Assembly: GCA_040507225.1 (NCBI GenBank)
Contig: JBEVVG010000001.1
Coordinates: 124,001-188,000, forward strand
Source: Thiodiazotropha sp040507225
Lineage (GTDB): Bacteria > Pseudomonadota > Gammaproteobacteria > Chromatiales > Chromatiaceae
DNA length: 64,000 bases
Direction of reading: 5' to 3'
The position numbers were made by a program, and so were the translations under genes. The notes under the pieces were generated by a model. That model was not told the origin of the DNA. It saw nothing but the letters and a program-made list of their open reading frames with translations, and ran no database searches. Positions 36,866 through 45,953 of the stretch are shown here, one piece after another (position 1 is the first letter of the stretch; every line of letters starts with the position of its first letter).

Positions 36866-38122
36866 ATGGAGGTGCTGTCAGTAATCGAGCACGAGTCTCT
36901 ACAAATTCTACGATCTCGTGGAAGAGGGCAGAAGGCGCTCGACTATTCCCACGCAGACACGCTCGCCAGGCTTGAGAAAGAGCTTTCAACGAGAGCGTGG
37001 TCTTGGGGGAATCAGCAAATCAAATTCGGGAACTATTGTGGTGTCATCTCATTAGGTAATTTATCCATAGAGATTCTTCCAAAGATTTACGGCCTTGAGG
37101 TTGATCTGGGATCCAGCCGGGCTGCGCTGGTACGCATGCTTTCCAAGGCACGCAGACTGAAACTCCGTCGCGCAGGCACAGCAGGAATTGCGCTCCAGAA
37201 ACACAGTCTACTGGATGTATTCATACTTCATTTTTGTGACCAGCTGCATGCCGAGATGATGCAGGGAATGATTCGAACATACATTGAGCGAAACGAGAAT
37301 CTCAGCGTACTGCGTGGGAGGTTACGAATTGAACAGCAGCTTAAGCAGAATCTGACTCATCGTGAACGACTGTTTTGTCAATTTGATGAGTTAAGCGATG
37401 ACAACGTCCACAATCAGATATTGAAGTATGTACTGAAAATCTTGCTAAAATTGGCAATAGGGAATCGTGTTCGTATTCAGGTAGCTGAACTACTTATGCG
37501 CTTTGACCCGATAAGTGATATAGCTTTAGACACGGATATACTGAACTCGCTGAGCTTTGATCGTTCAACTATCAGATATGAACCTATATTTGATCAATGC
37601 AAGTGGTTCCTGGCGGGTCTGCATCCGGATGTTCTGGCGGGAAAGGAAACCTGTGTATCGCTCCTATTCGATATGAACCAGTTATTCGAAGCATACGTTG
37701 GCGCCGAGTTTAGGAAAAAAGCATGGTGTGATGGATTGCGTGTAAGAGAGCAGGGGCCACAGAAGTATTTCGCGAGACGTGAGGATACCGATCAGAATGT
37801 CTTCATGATGAAACCCGACATTTCGTTTTTGAACGAAAATAATCAAGTTGTGGTTATCGCGGATGCTAAGTGGAAACTTCTCGATGAAAAAGGAAGGAAT
37901 CTCGGAATATCTCAGACAGATCTCTATCAAATAGAGAGTTACGCGACTAGGTATCGTGTCAAAGAGGTGTTTCTGGTTTACCCCATGCAGCAGAAGATGA
38001 CGATGCCAGTCCAACTACACCTTAAGGGATCGGGCGTGAAGGTGAATGTTGTGCCTTTTGATGTCACCGCATACAGCAGTCAAGAACTGAAAAAGGTATC
38101 TATAGGAGTGGGCATTGAATAA
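36866..38122 (+). CDS. mcrC: McrC-type nuclease subunit
   Basis: This 418-aa protein is the nuclease partner of McrB. The N-terminal half is the McrC beta-rich region (FGNYCGVISLGNLSIEILPK, close to the family pattern). The C-terminal PD-(D/E)XK site is visible: D318 in MKPDIS and D333-x-K335 in ADAKWK. It follows mcrB by 2 bp and is the last gene of the defence operon. All residues needed for cleavage appear intact. Confidence 0.93.
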   Translation: MEVLSVIEHESLQILRSRGRGQKALDYSHADTLARLEKELSTRAWSWGNQQIKFGNYCGVISLGNLSIEILPKIYGLEVDLGSSRAALVRMLSKARRLKLRRAGTAGIALQKHSLLDVFILHFCDQLHAEMMQGMIRTYIERNENLSVLRGRLRIEQQLKQNLTHRERLFCQFDELSDDNVHNQILKYVLKILLKLAIGNRVRIQVAELLMRFDPISDIALDTDILNSLSFDRSTIRYEPIFDQCKWFLAGLHPDVLAGKETCVSLLFDMNQLFEAYVGAEFRKKAWCDGLRVREQGPQKYFARREDTDQNVFMMKPDISFLNENNQVVVIADAKWKLLDEKGRNLGISQTDLYQIESYATRYRVKEVFLVYPMQQKMTMPVQLHLKGSGVKVNVVPFDVTAYSSQELKKVSIGVGIE

Positions 38123-38281
38123 TGTTTCCCACTGGTGAATATTTTATGAACATCTAGGGGTTACCTGCGGTGGAAGGTCAGCATGTCGATGCTGAGTATA
38201 TATAGTGCTAGCACTTACTCGCCCTGTAGAGAAACCGTTTCGGTACTTTCAATACCATGAGATATCGAATGATGATATTTG

Positions 38282-39640
38282 ATGAAAGATAAGGTACTCT
38301 CACGCGAGGAACTATTCATTCTAATTTGGGAACGTCCAGCCACAGAGGTTGCACGTGAGTTGGGTATTTCTGATGTGGCGCTAGGAGAGCACTGTCGACG
38401 ACTACAGGTCCCTAAACCACCTCGTGGTTACTGGGCGCGTGTCGCATCCGGTAGCAAACCAAAACAGCCAGCTCTTCCAGCCTATCGTGAGGAACTGGCT
38501 AGGAAGCTCAGGCAGACAATAAAGTCATCAAGCCAAGTACGCCTCACAAAACTACAGCTAGAATTTCTTGATCGAGCGCTACAGGATCTTCAGAGAGCAG
38601 GGGTCGATATAACGGCCTGTAAGGTTCTCGGAGATGGTATTAAATCAGCTCCCGCTGAGGTGTTGAGCCAGGTACTCATATTGGTCCAAAACCGATATGA
38701 GGGATGGATCGGCGATCGTACCTCCGCTGGAAGTCGTAATGCGGCACACAAAAGCCTGAGTAATTTAGTAGACAAAATATTACCTCACGCTAAAGAACAC
38801 GTCGTGGTATTTCGTCCAAAAAGGGACAGGCACCAGAAGGAAACATACGGTCCTACACTGACAATAAAATCTACTAACGATTTTCTACGGCGGATTTCTC
38901 AGCTCTCACGCATTGCCAAAGACCAAAGATTGGCCTATCTCGTAGCCGACATGTCCGGGTTAGACCATGCCTGGTCTGTAAGCTATATCTATTCACCAAA
39001 TAACTATCACAAATGCGATAGCTACCTGTGTGTCTCATCAAAAGAGGTATGGGTCAAGATTGACATGGAAAATGACTGGTCACGTAATCAGTATGAGACT
39101 GAGCATATTTCACTGGCAGATCTTGGTCCGATCGAGCTCATACCGCAGGAGGATCGTCGACTTCCAGGGTCTATCAAGAGATCCTGGATCAAACCCTACG
39201 CTACGCGTCTGAACGCCTTACGACAGGCAAAAGCGATATATGACTCATTGGTAGATGCTACCTTCGATATGGAGAAAGATATCCCCAGTGAGCAGCTTGC
39301 GCTATTTGACCGACTGATATTTTCTGAAAACGGGCAGGGACCATTTGTTAAAGCGAGACAGGCGTGGAGAGGCCTGGAACGTGACTTAGAGCGCTGGGAG
39401 AAGGAACTGGATGCTGAATCACTCAGCCTTTGTCAGGATGTCCTAGGTATTGATATTGGCGATATTGTGGTTGTGGATTCCAGTAAAAGCACAGTAAGAA
39501 TGACCATTGATGGTATGAATTTATACCCATCGGACGAGCGTATCCTGTTCAGCATATGGGGTAAGCGATTTCGCAAGGATGGTCTGCCGGGGAAAAGGGA
39601 CGAAAACTTCATTATCGAGGTTTCCAACGATCCGGACTGA
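38282..39640 (+). CDS. Conserved unknown protein with HTH-like N-terminus
   Basis: This 452-aa protein begins with a pattern seen in many accessory-region unknowns: LSREELFILIWERPATEVAR, then ELGISDVALGEHCRRLQVPK, then PPRGYWARV. It looks like a helix-turn-helix followed by the PPRGYW tag. The rest is mixed and soluble with no catalytic motif visible. I chose ATG 38282; a TTG at 38279 is also in frame. It is 159 bp from mcrC, so it probably has its own promoter. Function unknown; such genes are common near defence and transposon genes. Confidence 0.75.
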   Translation: MKDKVLSREELFILIWERPATEVARELGISDVALGEHCRRLQVPKPPRGYWARVASGSKPKQPALPAYREELARKLRQTIKSSSQVRLTKLQLEFLDRALQDLQRAGVDITACKVLGDGIKSAPAEVLSQVLILVQNRYEGWIGDRTSAGSRNAAHKSLSNLVDKILPHAKEHVVVFRPKRDRHQKETYGPTLTIKSTNDFLRRISQLSRIAKDQRLAYLVADMSGLDHAWSVSYIYSPNNYHKCDSYLCVSSKEVWVKIDMENDWSRNQYETEHISLADLGPIELIPQEDRRLPGSIKRSWIKPYATRLNALRQAKAIYDSLVDATFDMEKDIPSEQLALFDRLIFSENGQGPFVKARQAWRGLERDLERWEKELDAESLSLCQDVLGIDIGDIVVVDSSKSTVRMTIDGMNLYPSDERILFSIWGKRFRKDGLPGKRDENFIIEVSNDPD

Positions 39641-39921
39641 TGAATTAAATGTAATTACAGTGACTTAGAAGATTATTAACCCCTAGATATGTCCTCTATA
39701 GAGAACTCTGTGAATAGTCATTCATGGCCAATACTCGATAGTGCTCGTCGTGAAAAAATAATTTTTCAGTACACCCCATGCTCTTGAATACCTGCTCCCT
39801 GAGTACGTCATGGTGGGTTAGAAGTAGGTTGAGAGTAGGGGGGGTAGTGTACGAGTTTGCCGCTGGTCCAGAATGGCGAATTGATGACCCTCTCAACTCT
39901 CGTACCTGGTTCGAGCAGACA
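39641..39921. other. Gene-free stretch
   Basis: There is no supported gene here. Short overlapping frames on both strands lack ribosome-binding sites and similarity. A CTCTATAGAG dyad is near 39695, resembling half of the operator at 40254. Confidence 0.5.
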
Positions 39922-40209
39922 TTAATCGAGTCGGTTAAGGGCTTCGAGTTCCTGAGACACACGTTCAGATAGGGTCTTCAGGTCCGAATGCCCCTGCCTC
40001 TCCTGATATGCCAGTGTCAGTAGGGTAAGAGGGTGGATATTGAGAACACTGGCAAGCGCCTCAATCTTGTCTAGAGTTGGACTCTTGAGCCCGCGCTCCA
40101 GTGTACTGAGATAGGTTCGGCTGGAGACCAGCCCAAATGCCTCCTGGGACAGCCCCTGGGCCTTGCGAATACGACGCAGGGCTTTACCAAAGGCACTATT
40201 GATCTTCAC
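39922..40209 (-). CDS. XRE-family transcriptional regulator
   Basis: This 95-aa protein has a Cro/CI helix-turn-helix at residues about 8-65 (FGKALRRIRKAQGLSQEAFG, YLSTLERGLKSPTLDKIEAL) and a helical tail. It is transcribed away from the secreted-protein pair that starts at 40577. A perfect 10-bp dyad lies 45 bp upstream of its start, so self-repression is likely, and control of the divergent genes is possible. Confidence 0.85.
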   Translation of the reverse strand: MKINSAFGKALRRIRKAQGLSQEAFGLVSSRTYLSTLERGLKSPTLDKIEALASVLNIHPLTLLTLAYQERQGHSDLKTLSERVSQELEALNRLD

Positions 40210-40253
40210 AGGGTCATCTCATAGAAATTCATACCCTGATGTTGTCTATGCGA

Positions 40254-40280
40254 ACACTATAGAGCTACAATCTATAGTGT
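40254..40280. promoter_or_regulatory. Perfect dyad operator of the XRE gene
   Basis: ACACTATAGA (40254-40263) and TCTATAGTGT (40271-40280) are perfect 10-bp inverted arms around a 7-bp spacer, upstream of the XRE gene that starts at 40209. Confidence 0.7.
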
Positions 40281-40576
40281 GCATTTCCTGTGTATATAGG
40301 ACTAACCGCAGTTAATGCCATAGAGGTTACCATAATGTCCATTCAGGTCACTTTGGTGAGAATGATTCTCGCTAGTAGCCCTGTGGCAATGGCGTCCTCC
40401 GGTTGGTTTGGTGCCTTGGGAAAGATCGCATGATCAATCTGAGCCACTGTACTGCTTGACACTCATTGATTTCATGAGATGGTCAATTAGTGGTCTGCAC
40501 AGTAGCTGTGCTTACCGGTCAATAAAATAATTATGTGTCATTTAGTCGTCCAAAGAATTTTAACAAGGAGAGTTGA
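40281..40576 (+). promoter_or_regulatory. Upstream region of secreted-protein pair, with Fur-like palindrome
   Basis: No gene is seen here. GAGAATGATTCTC at 40358-40370 is a perfect palindrome with the core of bacterial Fur boxes (AATGATTCTC). It lies about 200 bp before the lipoprotein gene, which is far for a simple promoter site, so iron control is only possible. Confidence 0.35.
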
Positions 40577-41854
40577 ATGAATATGCGCTGTTCCTCGCCA
40601 TTTCTCGCGCGTCCTATGAAGGGAATCGATCCATCAACAAGTTCCCGGTCAAAAGTGCTTATAGCAATCTGTTGTGCTTCGATGTTAGCTGGGTGCGCCA
40701 CAACAAGGCCTGAAAAGAGTAGCGGCGTTACGGATGGATACCATGGATACGCGATCCAATATGATGACAACAAACGAGCCACACCACGCGATACTTACTA
40801 CGCACTCATAGAGGGTGCAGGAGATGCGCAGTGGAAAATTGTGACGATAGACGATAAGCCCATTACACGCAGAGGCCTCAACAGTGAGATCATTGCTATA
40901 GATCTGAATGCAAAGAGGATCTGGCCTGCATACACATCAAACCATGTAAGCAGGGCTGGTACGACTTTTGTCTGTATGAAAGGCGGCCACATGTCAGACA
41001 AGCACAAAGTAGAATCTTATAATGGGTGTAACAGTAATTTGATATCTGCAGGCTGGACGCTTGAGAGAGCATGGGGCGAAAAGGTCGTTGTTGAACCAGA
41101 TGCTGAGAAAATCGCAGGCATTCTGGATGCGACACATCTTATTCGGGAAGTACAGAATTGTGACTTATCGCGAAACGATGATGAAAAAATTTTGAGTATG
41201 ATTCAGGTGATACCGAAAGTTATCGATGAAAGTGGTCTGTATTCTGGTGAGGATCTTATAGATGTTAAGCGCTATATTCCAGGTAAGGGAATCGACTGCC
41301 CGGTCAAGGATGCAACTAACTTCGTGGTGAGTATCAGCGAAAAGCCAAAGATCCCTTACGAGATCAGCATTGTTCCAAAAAAATATTCGAACCTCAGCTT
41401 TGACGCCCAGAGTATGGAGCTACACCCTGAAATCACCATCCATCGGAAAACATTCAAAACGCTTTATATCTCTGAGTCTCTCGAAGGGAATGAACTGGCA
41501 GTGTATGTTCATACTCTGAGTACGGCCAGTGGCAAGCCCTATGTAAGTTTTGACATTGCAAACAAGACTAACCGCTATTTGACAATACGATCGTTATCGA
41601 TATACCTCAATAACGAAGTGTATAGCCAGAGTTACGATGGCAGTCAGATGGTAATTCCTCCTGAAAGTAAAGCGACCAAGACACTTCTCCTTCCGTATAA
41701 GGCGGAAAATGATATTCAAGTACAGCTAAGCCTTGCTGAGGCGAAGCGAAACGCTTTGTCAATTGGTATTTCTGCTCTATATGATGACAAAGGGAACAAG
41801 AAAACATTTTACAGGCAAAAAGAGGTTAGATACTCAAAGGCTTTGAACCTGTAA
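40577..41854 (+). CDS. Unknown lipoprotein
   Basis: This 425-aa protein has an N-terminal signal with lipobox MLAGC and the acylated cysteine at C40. AAGGAG precedes ATG 40577 by 6 bp; a start at the ATG at 40616 would give a shorter, more usual signal. The mature part is beta-rich and ends in a domain with YVSFDIANKTNRYLTIRSLS and DGSQMVIPPESKATK, resembling immunoglobulin-like secretory domains. I know no family. It precedes another exported protein by 83 bp, suggesting a cell-envelope pair. Confidence 0.8.
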   Translation: MNMRCSSPFLARPMKGIDPSTSSRSKVLIAICCASMLAGCATTRPEKSSGVTDGYHGYAIQYDDNKRATPRDTYYALIEGAGDAQWKIVTIDDKPITRRGLNSEIIAIDLNAKRIWPAYTSNHVSRAGTTFVCMKGGHMSDKHKVESYNGCNSNLISAGWTLERAWGEKVVVEPDAEKIAGILDATHLIREVQNCDLSRNDDEKILSMIQVIPKVIDESGLYSGEDLIDVKRYIPGKGIDCPVKDATNFVVSISEKPKIPYEISIVPKKYSNLSFDAQSMELHPEITIHRKTFKTLYISESLEGNELAVYVHTLSTASGKPYVSFDIANKTNRYLTIRSLSIYLNNEVYSQSYDGSQMVIPPESKATKTLLLPYKAENDIQVQLSLAEAKRNALSIGISALYDDKGNKKTFYRQKEVRYSKALNL

Positions 41855-41937
41855 CCGTTCTATGTGTTAATTTTCATCTGGTTAGAATATTTATCGTCAG
41901 TGCGGCTAAAGTATTGTGTGAGTCAAAGGAGAATATG

Positions 41938-42825
41938 ATGATCACGAAAAAGTGCGTGATTGCGGCTGGTATTTGTGTTCTATCGATTGCAACCAATTCC
42001 GTGGGGGCAGATCAAGTAATCGATGATGTCTCTGCAGGAAATCCACTAGTCGAGACTTCATTCGCATCACAAATTGCACACGCCGCTAATCTCACTAATG
42101 TTCAGGATCAGGAAATCATACTACCTGCGGAATCAACTAATGGCTCACGATCAGCCACAAGCAGATCCCTCGACCTTGTGATGGCAGGAGGATCAGCGAC
42201 TGGAACATTCACTTCTGGTGCAGTCTCTCCAGGAATGGGCGTAAGTTTGTGGCTGATCTCTGCCCTGTTACCCTCCCAGGGATACCTTGATATAAAAGCG
42301 GGTTCACGGTTATTTGTCTGGATGCCGATTGAAATGGCAGACAGTAAAGATCATGCTGCGAGCCTCCTTGCATCAGTCTATATCGAAGCGGTCAAGAAAG
42401 CTCTTCCTGGACATACTATAGAAACAATCAAGGCAGGAGTGAGAAATGGTGGGATAGGGGGTATAAGTCTCAAAATATCGGGTCCGAAATGTCCTGCAGG
42501 TTGTATTCAACCCCTTTCCTACATTAAAGACCCAGAAATTGGTAAGGCGCCCACTCTCCTCGGTGGTTATAATGCTTACGTATGGAAGGTGAAAGATGGG
42601 AAAGAAAAGTCAAACTTCTTTCCACAGGGTAAGAAGTTTTTCCCGATTGGTCAGGAGAAATTAACAAAAGAAGAGCGCGTGGATTTCTATCAGGAGCTGA
42701 GTGCTGGGCTTCCTGAGTGGGTTTTTCTATACATTGCACCCAACGAAAAGGCTTCACCGGTTCCGGTGATATACAATATGGGAACACCGAATTATTTTAT
42801 CAAGCCTGCGAACAAGAAGAATTAG
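41938..42825 (+). CDS. Unknown exported protein
   Basis: This 295-aa protein carries a signal peptide (MITKKCVIAAGICVLSIATN followed by SVGA-DQ). AAGGAG ends 6 bp before ATG 41938; a second ATG at 41935 has worse spacing. The mature protein has a glycine-rich middle (VMAGGSATGTFTSGAVSPGM) and a pair of cysteines in GPKCPAGC. I know no family. It is probably co-transcribed with the lipoprotein upstream. Periplasmic or secreted location is predicted from the signal only. Confidence 0.75.
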   Translation: MITKKCVIAAGICVLSIATNSVGADQVIDDVSAGNPLVETSFASQIAHAANLTNVQDQEIILPAESTNGSRSATSRSLDLVMAGGSATGTFTSGAVSPGMGVSLWLISALLPSQGYLDIKAGSRLFVWMPIEMADSKDHAASLLASVYIEAVKKALPGHTIETIKAGVRNGGIGGISLKISGPKCPAGCIQPLSYIKDPEIGKAPTLLGGYNAYVWKVKDGKEKSNFFPQGKKFFPIGQEKLTKEERVDFYQELSAGLPEWVFLYIAPNEKASPVPVIYNMGTPNYFIKPANKKN

Positions 42826-42868
42826 ATATCGATAAAATACTAACAGACAATATATAGAACATTAGTAT

Positions 42869-43384
42869 CTAAGAAATGACTTTAAATCCTTTTCTGTCTC
42901 GTTCGAAAATTATTTTAAATAGTCTTTCTGCTTCATCTTGATCACGGACCGACTGTGCATGGATATAGGCATCATCTAGATCGCTTGGCATATTCTTCTT
43001 GCGCCGATCAATAATGGCGGACTCAATTTCATCAAAGTAAGTGCGTTCAATTTCAGTCAATTTATCTAATGTAGTTATGTGATCGATATTAATGCCAAAT
43101 TTTATTAAAGTCGATTTGAGAAACAGGTAAAAATCATCTGAGGTGTCAAACTCGATCCTTCCTGATTCTTCGTCCACAAGACGATAATACTCTGGCATAT
43201 TAATTCCAGGCCAATCATGAGGAAGTGTGCCTGTCATGAAATACTGTATGGCAGCTTCTTCCATATTTATCCGTGGTGTGAAATGCGGGCAGAATTCATT
43301 TTTCGGTGCAGAGTCGCAGACCTTACACCAACGAGTAGGAGAGTTGAATCGTTGTGAGCAGAGGAAGCAAATGGATTCTGCCAT
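42869..43384 (-). CDS. Unknown protein with N-terminal zinc-ribbon-like cysteines
   Basis: This 171-aa protein starts with cysteine pairs CFLC and CKVC, a further C and H in EFCPHF, and is otherwise acidic and soluble. AAGGA lies 7 bp before ATG 43384. The pattern suggests zinc binding. No family is recognised. It converges with the exported protein gene. Confidence 0.7.
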   Translation of the reverse strand: MAESICFLCSQRFNSPTRWCKVCDSAPKNEFCPHFTPRINMEEAAIQYFMTGTLPHDWPGINMPEYYRLVDEESGRIEFDTSDDFYLFLKSTLIKFGINIDHITTLDKLTEIERTYFDEIESAIIDRRKKNMPSDLDDAYIHAQSVRDQDEAERLFKIIFERDRKGFKVIS

Positions 43385-43414
43385 ATTGGCATCCTTGTCT
43401 AATGGATATTTGTT

Positions 43415-43525
43415 TTAGTCATCTTTGTCATGCTTCTCCATTTTATGGGTAATGACAAAAAAGCTAAAAATCCCGATAAAAAGAATAACGGCAGTATATA
43501 TGTAGAACAATATTTCCATATCCAT
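43415..43525 (-). CDS. Possible 36-aa single-pass membrane protein
   Basis: From an ATG at 43525 a 36-aa frame encodes one membrane helix (ILFYIYTAVILFIGIFSFFV) and a charged tail (KMEKHDKDD). A longer frame extends to 43666 but its extra N-terminus looks random. The ribosome-binding site is weak. It lies 30 bp upstream of the cysteine-rich gene on the same strand. Confidence 0.4.
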   Translation of the reverse strand: MDMEILFYIYTAVILFIGIFSFFVITHKMEKHDKDD

Positions 43526-44609
43526 CTCACTAAGTGGGATTCTAGGAAAGGTAATACAAGTATATTCAGTTACAGTGAAATGATCTATATATGAATTCAC
43601 CTGGTTGCGACTGATCGTGTCATCGCGCCGCTGAGTGAAGGTCCTGCATGTTTTACGGCGGCACAAATCGTGTTTCCAGCCTACGTTCGAGTATCGAGGT
43701 CTCTTCGATCCTGTTGACTAAAGCAAAGGTGGTGACGCGGCTCTGGTTTGAGAACTATGTCCCTCCATTGGCCAACCGAGCCTTGTTTGAATGCGAGTCG
43801 AATACCTACCAGTACTGCGGGGAATCATTCTCTCCCCGGCACCTAACAGAGAGACTAAGTAATTCTGCGCAGTCGTAGCGGTAAGGATGTGTAGACGAAT
43901 GTTGTGGCCGAATGTTTCGTCTGTAACAGTATTCACAAGCGAAACAAGATTCCGCAGGAGTGGGGCCTTGAGCATCTACTGCTGCAGGGAAGTAGGTGAT
44001 ATGCCCCCGCTTTGGCGGGTGGTATTTTGTCACTGTCGTGTTTTACATTCATTCACATGTAACTGAGCAAAAGAATTTATAAAGATGGCAATTCCAATAT
44101 ATGGCCAATTATTCACAACGAAGCTCGAGTATTTTCACGGATTTGCTGTCAGGCGCTGATGAAGCCATTTTGCTGGAGTAAATTATTTTCTCTGGTCCTT
44201 GACTATTATCATTATTTAGATTATTTAATTACGGTACCTGCCGTACTAACGGCAAAGCACCCATAGTCGGACTGATAATGTAAGCAGTTCGGCAATATTG
44301 CAGACAGGATATGTTTGTGATAGCAAGCATAAAGAAAAGGCAAGATCTTCTTAGACTTCTAGATTTTCAAGTGTCTCGCTGATTCGATCTCAACAAACAC
44401 CTGTATCTATCAGGTGAACCTCAAGTGCTAAAACTCGGCAGAATCCTAAGGCGCACTGCCAGGATTTGATAACAATTGCGCTTGTCTGGTTAAACTCCTC
44501 CTATGATATCTAGGGCTTCTGCCTAGCATTGTCCCCATTGCGGCGGTCGGTCAGTGCCATCTTATTTCTATTATTCGACTGCCGCTTACCATTTGTGAGG
44601 GCAAAAATC
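43526..44609. other. About 1.1 kb without a supported gene
   Basis: Several short frames exist on both strands, for example 43806-44033 (-), which contains CFACEYC, and 43648-43878 (+). None has a convincing start, ribosome-binding site or similarity. Codon use is irregular. It looks like decayed DNA of earlier insertions. Confidence 0.5.
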
Positions 44610-45389
44610 TTGACTAAGGAAACTGATTTTCCATATTGTATACTTTGGTTTATCTTCGAACATCTTGTCGATTATGTTTCAGATGAAGATATTGTTTGGA
44701 CAGATTTTGACGAGGTCGAGTGGTCGCAACAACATACGTTGATCAATTCAATCATTAGTGTAGGAGAAGAATTCGGTATAGAAGTTAAAAAACAATTTGC
44801 TTTGCTACCTAACGATGAAATCCATCGTCATCCTGGTTTTAGGCTTGTCTGGTCAGGTAAAGAAGAGAATCAATACTTCTATCGCGTTGTGTACATCTTC
44901 TTACTGCGAATCACAGATAAACGTGGTGACGAAACGCGTGATCTGTTTTCTGACTACGAGCTATCTGAGTTGCAACATGCTGTGTTAGAGAGAGCCATCA
45001 AAAGTTTCCTTATTACCCATGGTGGAGGGAATATAAGGATACCGTTTCAACTCATCAGCACAGAAGAATGCGTACTGAAGCTGGCGGGCCAATTCGCACC
45101 CAAGCCAAGGAAAATTGTTCCTAAGGACGTAACAGTTACAGCAAATGGCTTAGTTGAAACGCTAAGCAGATACAGGCGATATGTTGAGATTCTGTCGAAT
45201 GATGGTGATGTGCTATGTATTAAAATTAATGTTGAGTTCTACTTTTGGAAACTTCATAGGTATCATGGCACTGATGAAGTGTGTGAATTCGTCTGGAACG
45301 AGAAGTATGATGATGCTGGAAAACTGACACGCACGCTCTCTGATTTTCGAGTATTAGAAAGCACAAAAGATAATCCGGAATTAGTATAA
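44610..45389 (+). CDS. Unknown soluble protein
   Basis: A 259-aa reading from TTG 44610 is preceded by GAGGG; the open frame reaches back to a TTG at 44529. No ATG lies near the beginning, which makes the start uncertain. The sequence is acidic and AT-rich, with aromatic-rich strands (FYRVVYIFLLRITDKRGDE) and the C-terminal CIKINVEFYFWKLHRYHGTD. No family recognised. It faces the integron cassettes, which run on the other strand. Confidence 0.6.
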   Translation: MTKETDFPYCILWFIFEHLVDYVSDEDIVWTDFDEVEWSQQHTLINSIISVGEEFGIEVKKQFALLPNDEIHRHPGFRLVWSGKEENQYFYRVVYIFLLRITDKRGDETRDLFSDYELSELQHAVLERAIKSFLITHGGGNIRIPFQLISTEECVLKLAGQFAPKPRKIVPKDVTVTANGLVETLSRYRRYVEILSNDGDVLCIKINVEFYFWKLHRYHGTDEVCEFVWNEKYDDAGKLTRTLSDFRVLESTKDNPELV

Positions 45390-45554
45390 TCTTCAAGAAT
45401 TATGCACTCTCAAAATAGTTAGAGGTGCTGTTTTGCTTTACTATAGAAGACATCCATCAATGACGGAGAGTTTGACTTCTTTGCGACCGTAGCGGACATT
45501 GAGGTTGCTATCAGGCCTTTCCTGAAAGCGGACGTCAACGTCGCAGTTATGCGG
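45390..45554. other. Spacer with possible attC remnant
   Basis: Read on the - strand, GCATAAC follows the end of the Imm8-like frame directly (near 45546-45552), like the first base-paired box of an attC site. No matching second box is clear, so the last cassette boundary may be lost. Confidence 0.3.
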
Positions 45555-45901
45555 TTAACCTTTGTAATCATGATATTCCCATAAACATAGCTTTTCCAAC
45601 TGCGCAGACATTTCGCTCCAATTGATATCTTTGCAATCCTCTATAGATTCAAAAAGCCGATTCATCACTCTGACCAATTCTCATAGTATGGAATTGCTAG
45701 TAAGTAATTCTTGTTATCTATATGCCACAACTGTCTTTCAGAAACCAGATGTACTTGAAAATCATCTGCTGCATCAATTCCTTTGATTCCAATAGCCACT
45801 CTGAACCAGAGATCGATATGCTGAGGGTCATCAGGCTCCCAACTGTCAAGATTCTCAACTTCACTGCACCAATAATCTTGTATTTCCGGTGACTTCAACA
45901 T
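45555..45901 (-). pseudogene. Imm8-type immunity protein gene, frameshifted
   Basis: The first frame (45665-45901, 78 aa) reads LKSPEIQDYW, PDDPQHIDLWFRVAIGIKG and DDFQVHLVSERQLW, the pattern of the Imm8 immunity family that neutralises polymorphic toxins. It stops at YYENWSE. A second frame starts in the stop (TGATG, ATG at 45665) and gives 36 aa, RLFESIEDCKDINWSEMSAQ and LWEYHDY, which looks like the missing Imm8 C-terminus. The sum of 114 aa matches the family length. A single indel therefore probably broke the gene, unless frameshifting or coupling restores it. It is a cassette of the decayed integron. Confidence 0.7.
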
Positions 45902-45908
45902 CTATTAC

Positions 45909-45949
45909 GCATAACAGCTTTATTAACGAAACCCCGCGTCTCGTTATAC
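45909..45949 (-). other. attC-like site (short)
   Basis: On the - strand it runs from GTATAAC to GTTATGC and contains the stem AACGAGAC/GTTTCGTT. It lies between the 45954-46493 cassette gene and the Imm8-like frame. It is 41 bp, shorter than usual attC sites, and is 39/41 identical to the site at 47603. Confidence 0.5.
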
Positions 45950-45953
45950 ATTT

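Noticed and set aside
12604..38122. DISARM system
   Set aside because: A SNF2 helicase, a methyltransferase and a PLD-like protein are present, but no drmA or drmB (DUF1998) type gene is seen, and the methyltransferase is a type III Mod paired with Res.
12604..38122. BREX or other PglZ-based system
   Set aside because: No PglZ alkaline-phosphatase-type gene, BrxC-type ATPase or BrxL protease is visible.
39778..39972. 64-aa + strand frame overlapping the XRE gene end
   Set aside because: It runs antisense into a well-supported XRE gene and has no ribosome-binding site.
43806..44033. 75-aa - strand frame with CFACEYC
   Set aside because: The cysteines are suggestive, but codon use, start and conservation are not convincing; kept as part of a decayed stretch.
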